Shown piece after piece: positions 8,342 to 19,300 of a stretch of 64,000 bases of DNA (within the stretch, counting starts at the first letter, position 1; every line of letters begins with the position of its first letter). Origin of the DNA: Paludibacteraceae bacterium (GTDB lineage: Bacteria; Bacteroidota; Bacteroidia; Bacteroidales; Paludibacteraceae); assembly GCA_016937795.1 (NCBI GenBank), contig JAFGVV010000049.1, positions 172,466 through 236,465 of the forward strand, written 5' to 3'. The notes beneath the pieces were generated by a model. That model worked only from the letters and a program-made list of their open reading frames with translations. It had not been told where the DNA came from and did not search any database. The position numbers were made by a program, and so were the translations under genes.

Positions 8342-10324
8342 TTACATTGAGTATTTACGCGTATAAACCACTCCGTCATGCTCAACCGTAATCACATAAA
8401 CGCCACTGCTTAACAGGACTGACAGTTCGGATTGATTGGTTGCCTCGGCTCTGAGAACTCCAAACATATCAAACACTTTCACGTGGCTACCCTGAGGAAT
8501 TTGAGAAATATAAAGGGTGTTGGCTGAATTCCGGACAAGAATGTTCAGATCGTCGAATGGTTGCTGTAAATGCGTAGCGCCCGGAATATAATTCACTTTT
8601 TTGTCGAGCCAGTCGATACGGCTTCTGATATAGTTTCTCACATTGCTGACTTCGGCGGCATAACTGCCATGAATTACAGGGTTTTCGTGTACTTTGATGT
8701 TCATTATCGGCCAGCGTTTAAAGTTCAGTTCCTGCGATGTAGCCAGCAGGTTTGCAAAGCTATCGATCACTGCCGTCAGTACATCTTTCGAGATTTTATT
8801 TTTATCTCTGTAAACCGAATAAACCCTGCGAAGTTGTTCCTGCACACCTTTGTCGGACAACACTCTTGAGACCAGACTCTTGGTATTTCCGGCAGCACTG
8901 GTAGAGGTCCACATACTAATCCACTCATTGGATTGATTTGAACGTTCGGTAATGGAGTAAGTACGCCAATCGTTTTCGAAACCCAGGTCGAAATCCCAAA
9001 CCGGACTAAAATAGAACTTATCATCATTAACCCGTTTACTCAAATACACACTCCAATAGGTATCGGTATTACCCGAAAATTCACCCACCAGAAAATGGCG
9101 GAGAAAACTTTCGAGATCGGTGTATTTGCGGAATCCATTCACCGGATCGGTATAGTTTGGCGCATTGACCGAGGCGGCAAAGCTTTCGAAATGTGCGGCA
9201 ATTTCGGCTTCGTGCAAAGGCAGGATTTCGTCCTCGTCGGGATATTTAATGGTTACGGGAATGTTGTAGGTTTTTGAAGTGAAACGTTTGGGCTCGGTAT
9301 ACGAATATGCGTCAATCTCAATCAGATAGCCCGTGTAGCCTGAATTCATGTCAAGTTCATCAATATCCACACGATTTTTACGCACATCAATCTGGTCGCA
9401 CAACTGATAAGTGCCTTTGTAATCGCCATTCAGCACCACATCCACCGCTTCGGCAGGCGAAGTATAAGGCATTTCGAGCCGACGACTGAAATCGAAAGCC
9501 AGCATATTTCGCATCAATGTTTTGTCGCCGTAACTATTGATAAGCGTCCAGTTTTTGGCTTTGGCAGGCAAACCGAGTAAATGAGTGGAGTTTGCCAGTT
9601 TCAGACGATAAGGTTTTTTAGGATGCGTCCAGCTGTTGTTTCCGCGTCCGCGAATATCGAGACTGTCAGTGTAAGTTTTCGTTCCGTTGTCGTACACCAC
9701 TGTGATGATACCTTTTATGTATTCCTCCTTACTCACAATATCCTGCGCATTTACAGTGTGAATATTGACTGTGGGCAAATTGGTAATTTGTGGCAGCAAA
9801 GTATCGTCGCCTTCCGACTCGTAACCATAAAACTTCAGTTCGCTTATATAACTGCTTTTGCCACTTTGCTGTGGTGTGGGAAACACAAAACGCACATAGC
9901 GAAAAGCTTTTGAGCTGAAAATGGGTTGTTTATTAAGCGTTCTTTCGGTAAGTCCGGGAACAATGTACAAGGCCACAGCATCTCCAAAATCGGGCTGATT
10001 GGCACCTTCGAAAATGCCAAGTTGCAGACGGTCGCGATAATCGGCATCCATTCGCGGACCGAAAGCTATTTCGGTAAGCACATGTTTCTTACCCAAATCC
10101 AATCCTATCCAGTTACCGGTTTGAGCGCAGGAACGAAAATAGGTATTGTTGTTATTGTCGAAAGCATTTGCCACAGGAAACTGCGTTTCATTGCAAATAT
10201 CATTTTTCAGAATCTGTCCCGAAAGTTCTTTGGGCGTTGTAGTCTGCGCAAACGCATGGCTCAGCGACAACAGCAGCATCAATGAAACAAGCTTAAATAT
10301 AATTTGAGAAGAATTATTTGACAT
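8342..10324 (-). CDS. Secreted CotH-family protein with discoidin-like domain and T9SS tail
   Basis: A 660-residue protein from the ATG at 10324 (signal peptide FKLVSLMLLLSLSHAFAQ). Residues about 25-165 form a galactose-binding (F5/8 C-like) module that starts with KELSGQILKNDICNET and ends KFYGYESE. Then comes the CotH kinase-like domain: DIRGRGNNSW, KKPYRLKL, NWTLINSYGDKTLMRNMLAF, LNGDYKGTYQLCDQIDV, and FSPVWDFDLGFEND, where the Asp residues resemble the kinase metal site. The C-terminus has the type IX sorting tail ending DGVVYTRKYSM. CotH of Bacillus spores is a protein kinase; in Bacteroidota secreted forms are common in glycan or protein degradation loci with no proven role. It has its own possible -7 box at 10465-10458. 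Confidence 0.85.
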   Translation of the reverse strand: MSNNSSQIIFKLVSLMLLLSLSHAFAQTTTPKELSGQILKNDICNETQFPVANAFDNNNNTYFRSCAQTGNWIGLDLGKKHVLTEIAFGPRMDADYRDRLQLGIFEGANQPDFGDAVALYIVPGLTERTLNKQPIFSSKAFRYVRFVFPTPQQSGKSSYISELKFYGYESEGDDTLLPQITNLPTVNIHTVNAQDIVSKEEYIKGIITVVYDNGTKTYTDSLDIRGRGNNSWTHPKKPYRLKLANSTHLLGLPAKAKNWTLINSYGDKTLMRNMLAFDFSRRLEMPYTSPAEAVDVVLNGDYKGTYQLCDQIDVRKNRVDIDELDMNSGYTGYLIEIDAYSYTEPKRFTSKTYNIPVTIKYPDEDEILPLHEAEIAAHFESFAASVNAPNYTDPVNGFRKYTDLESFLRHFLVGEFSGNTDTYWSVYLSKRVNDDKFYFSPVWDFDLGFENDWRTYSITERSNQSNEWISMWTSTSAAGNTKSLVSRVLSDKGVQEQLRRVYSVYRDKNKISKDVLTAVIDSFANLLATSQELNFKRWPIMNIKVHENPVIHGSYAAEVSNVRNYIRSRIDWLDKKVNYIPGATHLQQPFDDLNILVRNSANTLYISQIPQGSHVKVFDMFGVLRAEATNQSELSVLLSSGVYVITVEHDGVVYTRKYSM

Positions 10325-10457
10325 CTTGTAGTTGTTATTAATCAGGTGAGAATGATTTGAATATGCATTACCACCAGGCAAAAAATGTGAATAGTATTAG
10401 TTAAGTGCATAATTCCGCAGAGTATAAAAATCTAAATCTGACAGAATTATGCCCTTG

Positions 10458-10465
10458 CAAAGTTA
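10458..10465 (-). promoter_or_regulatory. Candidate internal promoter before the CotH gene
   Basis: TAACTTTG on the minus strand fits TAnnTTTG and lies in the 147 bp between the GH92 stop and the CotH start. No good -33 TTTG is seen, so support is weak. Confidence 0.3.
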
Positions 10466-10471
10466 AGAAAT

Positions 10472-12793
10472 TTATTTAGTTATAGAGAATGGTTTGTCAT
10501 CTCCTTTATAAATCCTTTTTTTATTGGGTTTACTGCCCATGCTAAACACAAGCTCGCCACCATTCAAAACATCGGCACTTGTGATAAAGGCTTTGCTATA
10601 AGGCTTTCCGTTGAGTGTAACCGACTGCACATATTTGTTTTTGGCCGACACTTTGGGCGCTTTTACCACAAAGGCTTTTCCGTTTTCCAGATTCAGTTTC
10701 ATTTCTTCGAAATAAGGTGCGCCAAACACATACTCGTCCACTCCGGGGCACACAGGATAAAACCCGAGCGCCGAAAGAATATACCATGCCGACATTTGTC
10801 CGCAATCGTCGTTTCCGCAAAGTCCGTCCACCTTGTTCAGATACTTGGTGTCCATAATCAGACGAATACGCTCCTGCGTTTTCCAGGGCTGCGAAGTCCA
10901 GGCATACAAATAAGGCACATGATGGCTCGGCTCGTTGCCATGCACATAATTTCCGATAATGCCTTCTTTGGTCACATCTTCGGTATGCTCAAAATACTTA
11001 TCGGGCAAATGCATGGTGAATAATGAATCCAGACGTTGCACAAAGCGTTTGTCGCCACCCATTTGCGCCATTAGTCCGTTTACATCATGTGGCACGTAAA
11101 ACGAATAATTCCAGGAATTACCTTCGATAAAACCCTGACCGTGCGTATCGAGTACATCAAATTTTTCTTTCCATTTGCCATCTTTGTGTTTCGGACGAAC
11201 AAAACCCAGACTACTATCGAAAAGATTTTTGTAATTCTGAGCACGTTTAAAATACTCTTCGGCCACTTTTTGATTCCCGATTGATTTGGCAAACATGGCA
11301 ATGGCAAAATCGTCGTAAGCATATTCGAGCGTAATAGAAGCGCCGCTGCCACTTGTTTCCAAAGGTACATACCCCAGTTTCAGGTAATCGGCAATTCCGT
11401 CGTAATACTTCAGGTTCGAACTGCTGATCATGGCTTCGAGGGCTTTTTGCTTGTCGAACGCAAGTCCTTTGGCAGCTGCATCGGACAGTACCGACACCGA
11501 GTGATAACCAATCATGCACCAGTTTTCGTTGCCCATATGCGACCAAACCGGCAAAGCGCCGTGCACACTTTGTTGCTGATGCGCCAACATCGATTTCACA
11601 AAATCGGTATTGCGCTGGCGATTGATCAGGTTTTGAAGCGGGTGAAGTGCTCTATACGTATCCCAAACCGAGAAAACAGTATAATTTGTAAAATCCTTAG
11701 CCTCATGAATATTATGATCGATACCGCGATAACGGCCGTCCACATCAGTATAAACCGAAGGATTAATCATGGTGTGGTACAGCGAAGTATAAAGCGACAC
11801 GAGCGCATCCTCATCACCTTTGGCCTGCATTACAGAGAGTTCTTTTTCCCATTTTGCATGGGTTTCAGCGTTGATTTTGTCGAACGATTTTCCGGCAGTT
11901 TCGGCTTTCAGATTGGCCAGAGCACCCAAACAATCCACCGGCGAAAGTGCCACTTTTACTTCCAGTTGTTCGCCTTCGGCAAAGTCGAAATCGAAAAAGG
12001 CCGTGATTTTGGTTCCGCCCATTTCCGGAAAGTTGTTTTCTATTTTGAATTTTCGCCAGAAACCATTGTAAAGCACTTTTTCGGCATTGCGGTGACCGTA
12101 GTTTTTAAAGGGTTTGGAAAATGAAATGGCAAAATGCGTGTAGTTGGTGCGTGCCCAGCCACGTGTGATACGGTAACCGGTAAGCAAAGTATCGTTTTCG
12201 ACACGCAGATTGGCCCAAAGCACTTTTCCGTCGTAATTATAAATGCCCTGTACCAAATCGATAATCAGATGCGCTTCGCCTTTTGGGAAAGTATAGCGAT
12301 GCACGCCGGCTCGTTCGGTAGCTGTAAGCTCAGCTTTGATACCGTAATCGTCGAGCATAACCGAGTAATAACCCGCTTTAGCCTGTTCGCGCTCGTGCGA
12401 AAAGCGCGAACGATAACCCGTTTCAGGCTTTTCGGCAGTTCCCGGGTCGAGTTGCAGTTTTCCAACAGTGGGCATTATCAGAATATCACCCAAATCGGAA
12501 TGTCCAGTTCCGTTGAAATGCGTATGACTAAATCCTACAATGGTTTTATCATCGTACTGATATCCTGCACAATACTTATAGGTGTCTTTTTGATAAACAC
12601 CGTTTATACTGTGCGGAATAAGTTCGGTATCGGGACTAAGCTGCACCAGTCCAAAAGGCGAACAAGCCCCCGGAAAAGTGTGTCCCATCGATTTAGTACC
12701 AATAATGGGATTTACATAATCAATCGGGGTTTTCTGCGCATATCCGCTGATGGCAGACGCAATACACATGGCAGTTATAATTGTTTTTTTCAT
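10472..12793 (-). CDS. GH92 exo-alpha-mannosidase
   Basis: A 773-residue secreted enzyme with signal peptide MKKTIITAMCIASAISGYAQ. GH92 blocks: VNPIIGTKSMGHTFPGACSP, FSHTHFNGTGHSDLGD, FSVWDTYRALHPLQ, HGNEPSHHVPYLYAW with the general acid Glu621, and GNDDCGQMSAWYILSALGF, the acidic pair of the base site. All are intact, so the enzyme should be active. Like the first GH92 it carries the HGNEPSHH form, which I associate with alpha-1,2-mannosidases. The C-terminal beta domain is complete (VQSVTLNGKPYSKAFI). It follows the peptidase-GH92 fusion by only 28 bp, so the two are translated from one transcript. Confidence 0.93.
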   Translation of the reverse strand: MKKTIITAMCIASAISGYAQKTPIDYVNPIIGTKSMGHTFPGACSPFGLVQLSPDTELIPHSINGVYQKDTYKYCAGYQYDDKTIVGFSHTHFNGTGHSDLGDILIMPTVGKLQLDPGTAEKPETGYRSRFSHEREQAKAGYYSVMLDDYGIKAELTATERAGVHRYTFPKGEAHLIIDLVQGIYNYDGKVLWANLRVENDTLLTGYRITRGWARTNYTHFAISFSKPFKNYGHRNAEKVLYNGFWRKFKIENNFPEMGGTKITAFFDFDFAEGEQLEVKVALSPVDCLGALANLKAETAGKSFDKINAETHAKWEKELSVMQAKGDEDALVSLYTSLYHTMINPSVYTDVDGRYRGIDHNIHEAKDFTNYTVFSVWDTYRALHPLQNLINRQRNTDFVKSMLAHQQQSVHGALPVWSHMGNENWCMIGYHSVSVLSDAAAKGLAFDKQKALEAMISSSNLKYYDGIADYLKLGYVPLETSGSGASITLEYAYDDFAIAMFAKSIGNQKVAEEYFKRAQNYKNLFDSSLGFVRPKHKDGKWKEKFDVLDTHGQGFIEGNSWNYSFYVPHDVNGLMAQMGGDKRFVQRLDSLFTMHLPDKYFEHTEDVTKEGIIGNYVHGNEPSHHVPYLYAWTSQPWKTQERIRLIMDTKYLNKVDGLCGNDDCGQMSAWYILSALGFYPVCPGVDEYVFGAPYFEEMKLNLENGKAFVVKAPKVSAKNKYVQSVTLNGKPYSKAFITSADVLNGGELVFSMGSKPNKKRIYKGDDKPFSITK

Positions 12794-12820
12794 TCAAATA
12801 TTTTCTGATAAAACTAAAAT

Positions 12821-15800
12821 TTATTTTTCGTTCGATAATGAATATGGTGCTGCATCCTTGTCGGTACCACGTTTGGTATTTGGTGTGGCCGACATATTGA
12901 AATCTATTTTTGCACCTTCGAGCAATGAGTTATACTTCAGGTAATTTTTGTTGTATTGCTCGCCGTTTAACTTCATTTCGCGGATATAACGGTTTCTGTC
13001 GCTGTTTTCGGGCGCATTGATTTCTACTTTTTTGCCATTTTCAAGCGATAGAGTTACTTTTTTGAACAGGGGTGCACCCAACACATATTCGTCGGCACCC
13101 GGACAAACCGGATAGAAGCCCATGGCCGAGAACACATACCAGGCCGAAGTTTGTCCGTTATCTTCATCTCCACAATATCCATCGGGCGTTGCAAAATAAA
13201 GACGATCCATCACTTCGCGCAACCAGTATTGTGCTTTGTGAGGTGCTCCGGCATAGTTGTACAAATAAATCATGTGCTGAATAGGCTGATTTCCATGAGC
13301 ATAATTACCCATGTTCATAATTTCCATTTCGCGGATTTCGTGAATTACGCCGCCATAATAGCTTTCGTCGTAAACCGGAGGCAGGTTAAATACCGAGTCG
13401 AGCATGCTTACGAATGTTTTTTCGCCACCCATCAGGTTAATAAGTCCCTGCACATCGTGGAAAACCGACCAGGTATAATGCCAACTGTTTCCTTCGGTGA
13501 ATGCATCGCCCCATTTAAACGGATTGAAAGGCGACTGAAATGTACCATCGGCATTTTTACCGCGCATCAGTTTTGTTTCCGGATCGAAAAGATTTTTATA
13601 GTTCAAACTGCGCGATTTATACAAATCGAGTTCAGCCTGCGGACGATTGAGTTTTTTACCCATTTGGTAAATACACCAGTCGTCGTAAGCATATTCGAGT
13701 GTGCGGGCAGCCGATTCGTTGATTTTTACATCGTAAGGCACATAGCCTTTTTCGTTGTAATGCTGGAATCCGAGACGACCGGTGGAAGAAACTTTCGGGT
13801 GTACACTGTTTGCACCTACAAGCAATCCTTCGTACATTTTCGTAGCGTCGCTTTTGGTAATTCCTTTCAGAAAAGCATCGGCCACTACCGAAGCAGAGTT
13901 ATTACCCACCATACAACCGCGGTGACCCGGACTTGCCCATTCGGGGAAAAATCCGCTTTCGAGATAGGTATTAAGCAAACCTTCCTGCATTTTTTCGGAC
14001 ATGGAAGGATATACAAGGTTCACAAACGGGAACAGGCAACGGAAAGTATCCCAGAATCCGGTGTCGGTAAACATGTAACCGGGCAATACTTCGCCATTGT
14101 ACGGACTGTAGTGATAAGGTTTTCCCTGTTTGTCGTATTCAAAAAACATACGTGGGAAAAGCACCGAACGGTACAATGTGGAATAAAAAGTTCGCATCTT
14201 GTCAATATTGTCATCTTCCACCAAAATACTTCCCAACACTTCATTCCAACGGTCTTTACCAATTTGTTTCACTTCGTCGAAAGTATGCGAACCAATTTCT
14301 TTCATGTTCAGCTCAGCCTGTTCGAAGCTGATAAATGACGAAGATACTTTAGCTGTCACCTTTTCGCCACGTTTCGTAGCAAAACCAATGGCTGCACCCA
14401 CATGATTATCGGTAAGTTCGAGCACACCTTCTTTCACCTCTTTCCCACTCCACGCATTGTGGTAAGTAAATGGTTTATCGAATACAATTACAAAATAGTT
14501 TTTGAAATTTTTAGGCACGCCACCACTGTTGCGGGTTGTGTAGCCAATAATTTTATTTTCGGAAGGAATAATTTTGATATACGATCCACGGTCGAAAGCA
14601 TCGATAACCACGTATGATTTATCGGTTTGCGGGAAAGTAAAACGGAAATAAGCACAACGCTCGGTTGGTGCAATTTCGGTAACCACATCGTGCTCTGACA
14701 AATATACGCTGTAATAATACGGATGCGCTTTCTCCGCTTTGTGCGAGAACCACGAAGCGCGACTATCTTCGTCAATTTTCAGTTCGCGGGTAACAGGCAT
14801 AATGGAGAACTGACCGTAATCGTTGATCCATGGACTGGGTTGATGCGTTTGTTTGAAACCGCGAATCTTGTCGGAAGAATAGGTATAAGCCCAGCCATTA
14901 CCCATTTTTCCGGTTTGCGGCATCCAGAAGTTCATACCCCAGGGTAATGCAATGGCGGGATAAGTATTTCCGTTCGACAATGAGATTTTAGAATCGGTTC
15001 CCATCAAAGGATTTACCAAATCGGCCAGACCATTACGTTTTGTGCGCTCAGCTACATCTTTTTTCACAAACTCCTGATATTCGTCCCAAAGTTTTTGAGT
15101 GGTATTTCCTTCACCCAAAATATGTTTCATGGCTGCATCGAAGCTCCAGGGATTCAGTTCGCCGGCACTTTTATTGAACTTGCGAATAAAATCGGCATCT
15201 TTGTTTGTCAACCATTGCAGGAAGAAACCTGTAGTTTGATAACCGTCCATCCAGTTTCCACCGGGGCGGCGATTGGTAACAGGGAAAAATCCGGCTTCGT
15301 AACGAACCGCATCGGCCACACCTTCGATAAATGCAAAAAACTCATCGCCACGACGATAGCGACCGCAACCTTTCGGCTCAAGTTGATAACCATGCGTTAA
15401 CTCGTGATAAAGTACTCCGCGTGTTTCGTAGAGCACATCAAAATCGCCTTTGTTGGTAGCTGTTTTTTCCACCCAGTCGGCGCTGTAGAAAATTTCGATA
15501 AGCGGAGCATCGCCACCTTTGGCAGAAATGCCATTGTCGGGGCGCAATTCGTAGTTGATGGTACGAATGTCTTTTTTGTGATCTTTATCGGTCCAGTAAA
15601 GTATAGAAACTACTTTTTGAGCATGATCGGCAATAAAAGCTGCCGGATTGTGAATCAATCGGTGGTAAATTTTCGAACCGGCTACTTTGTTATCTTTGTC
15701 CGTGTAGTTTACTTTCGGATAAATAAAACCAGCCCAGTCGGCTTTCGGCGTTTTTCCTTCGGCAAAAGAAATTTCACCCAGCGTCAGTTTTGTTTTGGGA

Positions 15801-16222
15801 GCCGACTGCAATTCCAGTTTAAAAAAGCGGTAAGCTGTCGGTTTTGAAATTTCGAAAGCCGCTTCGTGAAAGCGCGAATAAAATTTAAAACCCGAACGTT
15901 TATCCAGATTTACCCATTTTCTTCCATCGTTCGAAGCTTTCAGCGTCCACAGCTGCGGATCGTTGGCTTTATCGATACCCGACGAAGTCAACGTATAATA
16001 AGTGGCTGTAACCGGAGTGGCGTATTCAACCCAAACATTCATTCTATTGGCAGATGTTTGCAACCATGTTTTGGGAGAATTATCCCACAGTTTTTTCACA
16101 TCTGTAGATGAAAGCGAACCCGGTGCAATGTCGTACACACCTTTCGGTGTCAGTTTCGGGGAATGCGCCATCAGCATCCCTGAAAACAACAATATCAGTA
16201 CACTAAAAATAACTTTTCTCAT
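12821..16222 (-). CDS. Fusion of discoidin-like domain, BSP-type metallopeptidase and GH92
   Basis: A 1133-residue exported protein; the ATG at 16222 opens the signal peptide MRKVIFSVLILLFSGMLMA. Residues about 25-150 are a discoidin-like module (WTLKASNDGRKWVNL, RFFKLELQ). Residues about 155-375 match the peptidase family of plants and bacteria (basic secretory protein): NYELRPDNG and the zinc motif HELTHGYQ at His273-Glu274. Residues about 385-1120 are a full GH92 (GTDSKISLSNGNTYPAIALP, TFRCLFPFVN, GDEDNGQTSAWYVFSAMGF). The GH92 acid position reads HGNQPIQH: Gln979 replaces the usual Glu. In a mannose-1-phosphate-6-mannose hydrolase of this family (CcMan5, as I recall) the acid is also Gln. 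The domain may therefore act on mannosyl phosphodiesters or be inactive as a normal mannosidase. There is no T9SS tail. Confidence 0.88.
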   Translation of the reverse strand: MRKVIFSVLILLFSGMLMAHSPKLTPKGVYDIAPGSLSSTDVKKLWDNSPKTWLQTSANRMNVWVEYATPVTATYYTLTSSGIDKANDPQLWTLKASNDGRKWVNLDKRSGFKFYSRFHEAAFEISKPTAYRFFKLELQSAPKTKLTLGEISFAEGKTPKADWAGFIYPKVNYTDKDNKVAGSKIYHRLIHNPAAFIADHAQKVVSILYWTDKDHKKDIRTINYELRPDNGISAKGGDAPLIEIFYSADWVEKTATNKGDFDVLYETRGVLYHELTHGYQLEPKGCGRYRRGDEFFAFIEGVADAVRYEAGFFPVTNRRPGGNWMDGYQTTGFFLQWLTNKDADFIRKFNKSAGELNPWSFDAAMKHILGEGNTTQKLWDEYQEFVKKDVAERTKRNGLADLVNPLMGTDSKISLSNGNTYPAIALPWGMNFWMPQTGKMGNGWAYTYSSDKIRGFKQTHQPSPWINDYGQFSIMPVTRELKIDEDSRASWFSHKAEKAHPYYYSVYLSEHDVVTEIAPTERCAYFRFTFPQTDKSYVVIDAFDRGSYIKIIPSENKIIGYTTRNSGGVPKNFKNYFVIVFDKPFTYHNAWSGKEVKEGVLELTDNHVGAAIGFATKRGEKVTAKVSSSFISFEQAELNMKEIGSHTFDEVKQIGKDRWNEVLGSILVEDDNIDKMRTFYSTLYRSVLFPRMFFEYDKQGKPYHYSPYNGEVLPGYMFTDTGFWDTFRCLFPFVNLVYPSMSEKMQEGLLNTYLESGFFPEWASPGHRGCMVGNNSASVVADAFLKGITKSDATKMYEGLLVGANSVHPKVSSTGRLGFQHYNEKGYVPYDVKINESAARTLEYAYDDWCIYQMGKKLNRPQAELDLYKSRSLNYKNLFDPETKLMRGKNADGTFQSPFNPFKWGDAFTEGNSWHYTWSVFHDVQGLINLMGGEKTFVSMLDSVFNLPPVYDESYYGGVIHEIREMEIMNMGNYAHGNQPIQHMIYLYNYAGAPHKAQYWLREVMDRLYFATPDGYCGDEDNGQTSAWYVFSAMGFYPVCPGADEYVLGAPLFKKVTLSLENGKKVEINAPENSDRNRYIREMKLNGEQYNKNYLKYNSLLEGAKIDFNMSATPNTKRGTDKDAAPYSLSNEK

Positions 16223-16322
16223 TTTAATCAATTAGTTTATTTATTGAAATTCTGAATTTTAAGTAATATTTTTTCAATAACAATTCCATTTATATTTACA
16301 ACAAAGGAATTGTTCTCCTGAA

Positions 16323-19300
16323 TTAATTTTTCACAAAAACAGTATTATAAAAATCATTTCCCTGTTTGCAGCGAAGCATATAAAAACCTTTTTGCAAATC
16401 GGCTACATAGAGTTTATTTCCCTTCGAACATTTTACGGACTCACCGAGTGTATTAAACACAAACACTTCATTATCGGCAGTAAGTCCGTCAATATTGAGA
16501 AATTCGTTTGCAGGATTGGGATAAATCTTCAGCGCCGAATTTTTATTTGTTTTTTTTACTGCTGAAGGTGCTACATTGATAAGTTCCCACAAAGCTGTTT
16601 GCTGTCCGTTATCCGTCCACTGACGAATGGCGTAACCACTGTTGGGCGCTACTACATCCATTACCAAATCGCTGAATTTATTGAAAATTTTGTAATAAGC
16701 ACCACCTTCAACCGGCTGCAAAACAAACTTTTGATGATCAAATCCGGCATTTCCTTCAGGCGTACCCCACAATTCCATTTCGGCTATTTGAAGATTTGAA
16801 CCTGAATTGTTTTGCATTTCGAAACGATAAAACTTATAATTATCTGTATTTGTGAAATTAAAAGTCTGTTTCTGAAATCGCGACACAAAGTCAATTCCGT
16901 TACGGGTATCAATCGTGGTCCAGTTTTGTTCATCATTCGAAGCTTTCAAAACCCAGTTGAGCGGATCGCGCTCAGGCGCATCGTTTGCCGAAGTAATTGT
17001 ATATGCTTTCACATTTGCTTTCCCCAACAGTTCGAATTGAATCCAGGAGGGTGCACAGCCTGTGAGAAATTTGGTTGAAGTACTGTTGTCAATCAGTTTT
17101 TCGGGTCCCTCATTGGCCGGAGAGTTATCGCAAAGCGTGGTCACACGGCAACCTGAACCGGTGAGATCGGCATAACCAGATTCCCATTGCTGAAAAACAG
17201 TTCCCGGAGTTGTGAGTGCTTTAGCCAGCGAAATGGCTTTGTTACTACCTTCCACAATGAGGTTATAGAAACCGTTTCCGGCAGGTTGAAGCCTTATTTG
17301 CTGACTTTTCCGATTCAGATTAGACGATTGTACAATATTGGTTCCATCGGTAGTGGCATCGAGTTGTGCTCTCAGAAAATATCCGCTTTGCTTGTTTTTA
17401 ATGTAATAAGTACCTGTCAGATTATCAACACCGCTGCGTTTGATAATTAGTGATTTGATTTCGGCAGGATTTTGCTCTCCGGTCAGACAGTCAGTATTTC
17501 CTGTAAGTAACTGTTTGTTTCCATTGAAAAAATCCTGATCGAACAATGACATTTCATATCCGGAATTTAATTTTACCGAAGATATTAACAAATCATCATT
17601 ATACTTTTTTTTTAAATCATTTTCGGAGTATTCACCAACCGACAAACCCACTCCTACCGAAGAAAAGTTACAGCCACTATACAATACAGCCACCGGATTT
17701 TTACATGGATCGACAGCGGTACTTCCTCCCACACAGTTTTGACATTCGTCGTAAAATGCGCCACCGGCAATTACTCCGGCACAATCCTCGTTCGATGAAA
17801 AAGTTGTATTTTCGGGACTTATAAGTTCCCATATTTTATCATCGCCTGCATCGGTTGCAAACTGCGATATCTGTAAAGTTGCGTTTTGTTCCGACACTCC
17901 CCATATCATATCACTGTTATAATTTACAATCTGATAATCTCCGTTAGCATCCTGCTGAAAAATAAAACGTTGCGATAAAGCAGATTGATCAGCCACAGCC
18001 TGTTCGGGCCTTGCACCTTCCGATACACCCGACTGATCCATTTGAAGCACTGTTTGTGTGTTTTCCGATACAATATTATACTGATTATCTTCAACCGGTT
18101 GTAATGTAAATTTCTGAAGAAAGCTTCCTTCATTCAGCACTACATCAGCATTTACATTGCGACTATTTCCATTTATCCCAAGAAAAAGTCCGTGTTTTTT
18201 ATTCCTGATATAATATGTTCCCGAGAGCGTTTTATCACCTTTACGACGCACAATCAACGAACGTGTTTTATTGGCAAACGCACCGTTATCGAGACATGCG
18301 GTGCTGGCATTTATCACTACTGAGTTTCCGCTGAAATTATCGGCATCGAACAATTGCACTTCATACCCTTTTTGAATACGCAGGGCCGACAAATTTGTGG
18401 CTGAGAAATTCATTGCCTGCAAATTGGCCTGAGTATATTTACCTGCACCCAACAACAAGGAATCTCCACTATAATTACAATCGGCAAAAGCAGTTACAGG
18501 CCCTTCCAAAAACCGACGACTCACGCCTTCAAAAGTCATTACAACAGGCTGAATATAGCCATTTTCATCAAAAATCATTTTATCTATGCAGGTAACGCGC
18601 GCATTTCCATCGGTTTCGCCAAGCGGACGACGGTGATACACGATGTACCAATCGTCGGTTCCGGGAATGTTGATTCCCGAATGGTGACCCGCACCGGTCG
18701 CAATAGACGCATTTTGTTGCAAAATAAGTCCTATGCGGTTAAAGGGTCCAAAGGGAGAATCGCCAATGGCATAAGCCACACGATAATCGGGTCCTGTCCA
18801 GCCGCCTTCTGACCACATAAAATAGACCTTTCCTTTACGGCGAAACATAATGGGGCCTTCCACATAATCCGTGGGGGTTATTTCTTTGTAAATCGTTCCG
18901 TCATCGTGAGGCAAAATAGTTTTAAAATCATCGCTCAGGCGTACGATGTTGCAATGACGCCAGCCACCGTAAATCATATAATACTTTCCATCCACATCCT
19001 GAAACACATACTGGTCAATAGGCTGAGCACCATTTACAATTTTATTAATCAGCGGTTTTCCAAGATAGTCGCGAAACGGACCTTCAGGTTTATCCGAAAC
19101 ACCGATTCCAATGCCGCCCACTGCACTTTCGTTCTGAATATCGTTGGCAGCAAAAAATAAAAAGTACTGATTATCTTTTTTAATCATGGAGGGCGCCCAC
19201 ATGGCAATTTTTGCCCATTTCACAGCAGCAGTATCGATAATACTTTTGTGCTTTGTCCAGTTCACCATGTCGGGCGACGAAAATGCATCCATAAAAACCT

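Noticed and set aside
13151..14338. A 395-codon open frame on the plus strand inside the peptidase-GH92 fusion gene
   Set aside because: Antisense shadow of a gene with strong GH92 motifs; composition is Phe/His/Arg/Ile-rich with no domain.
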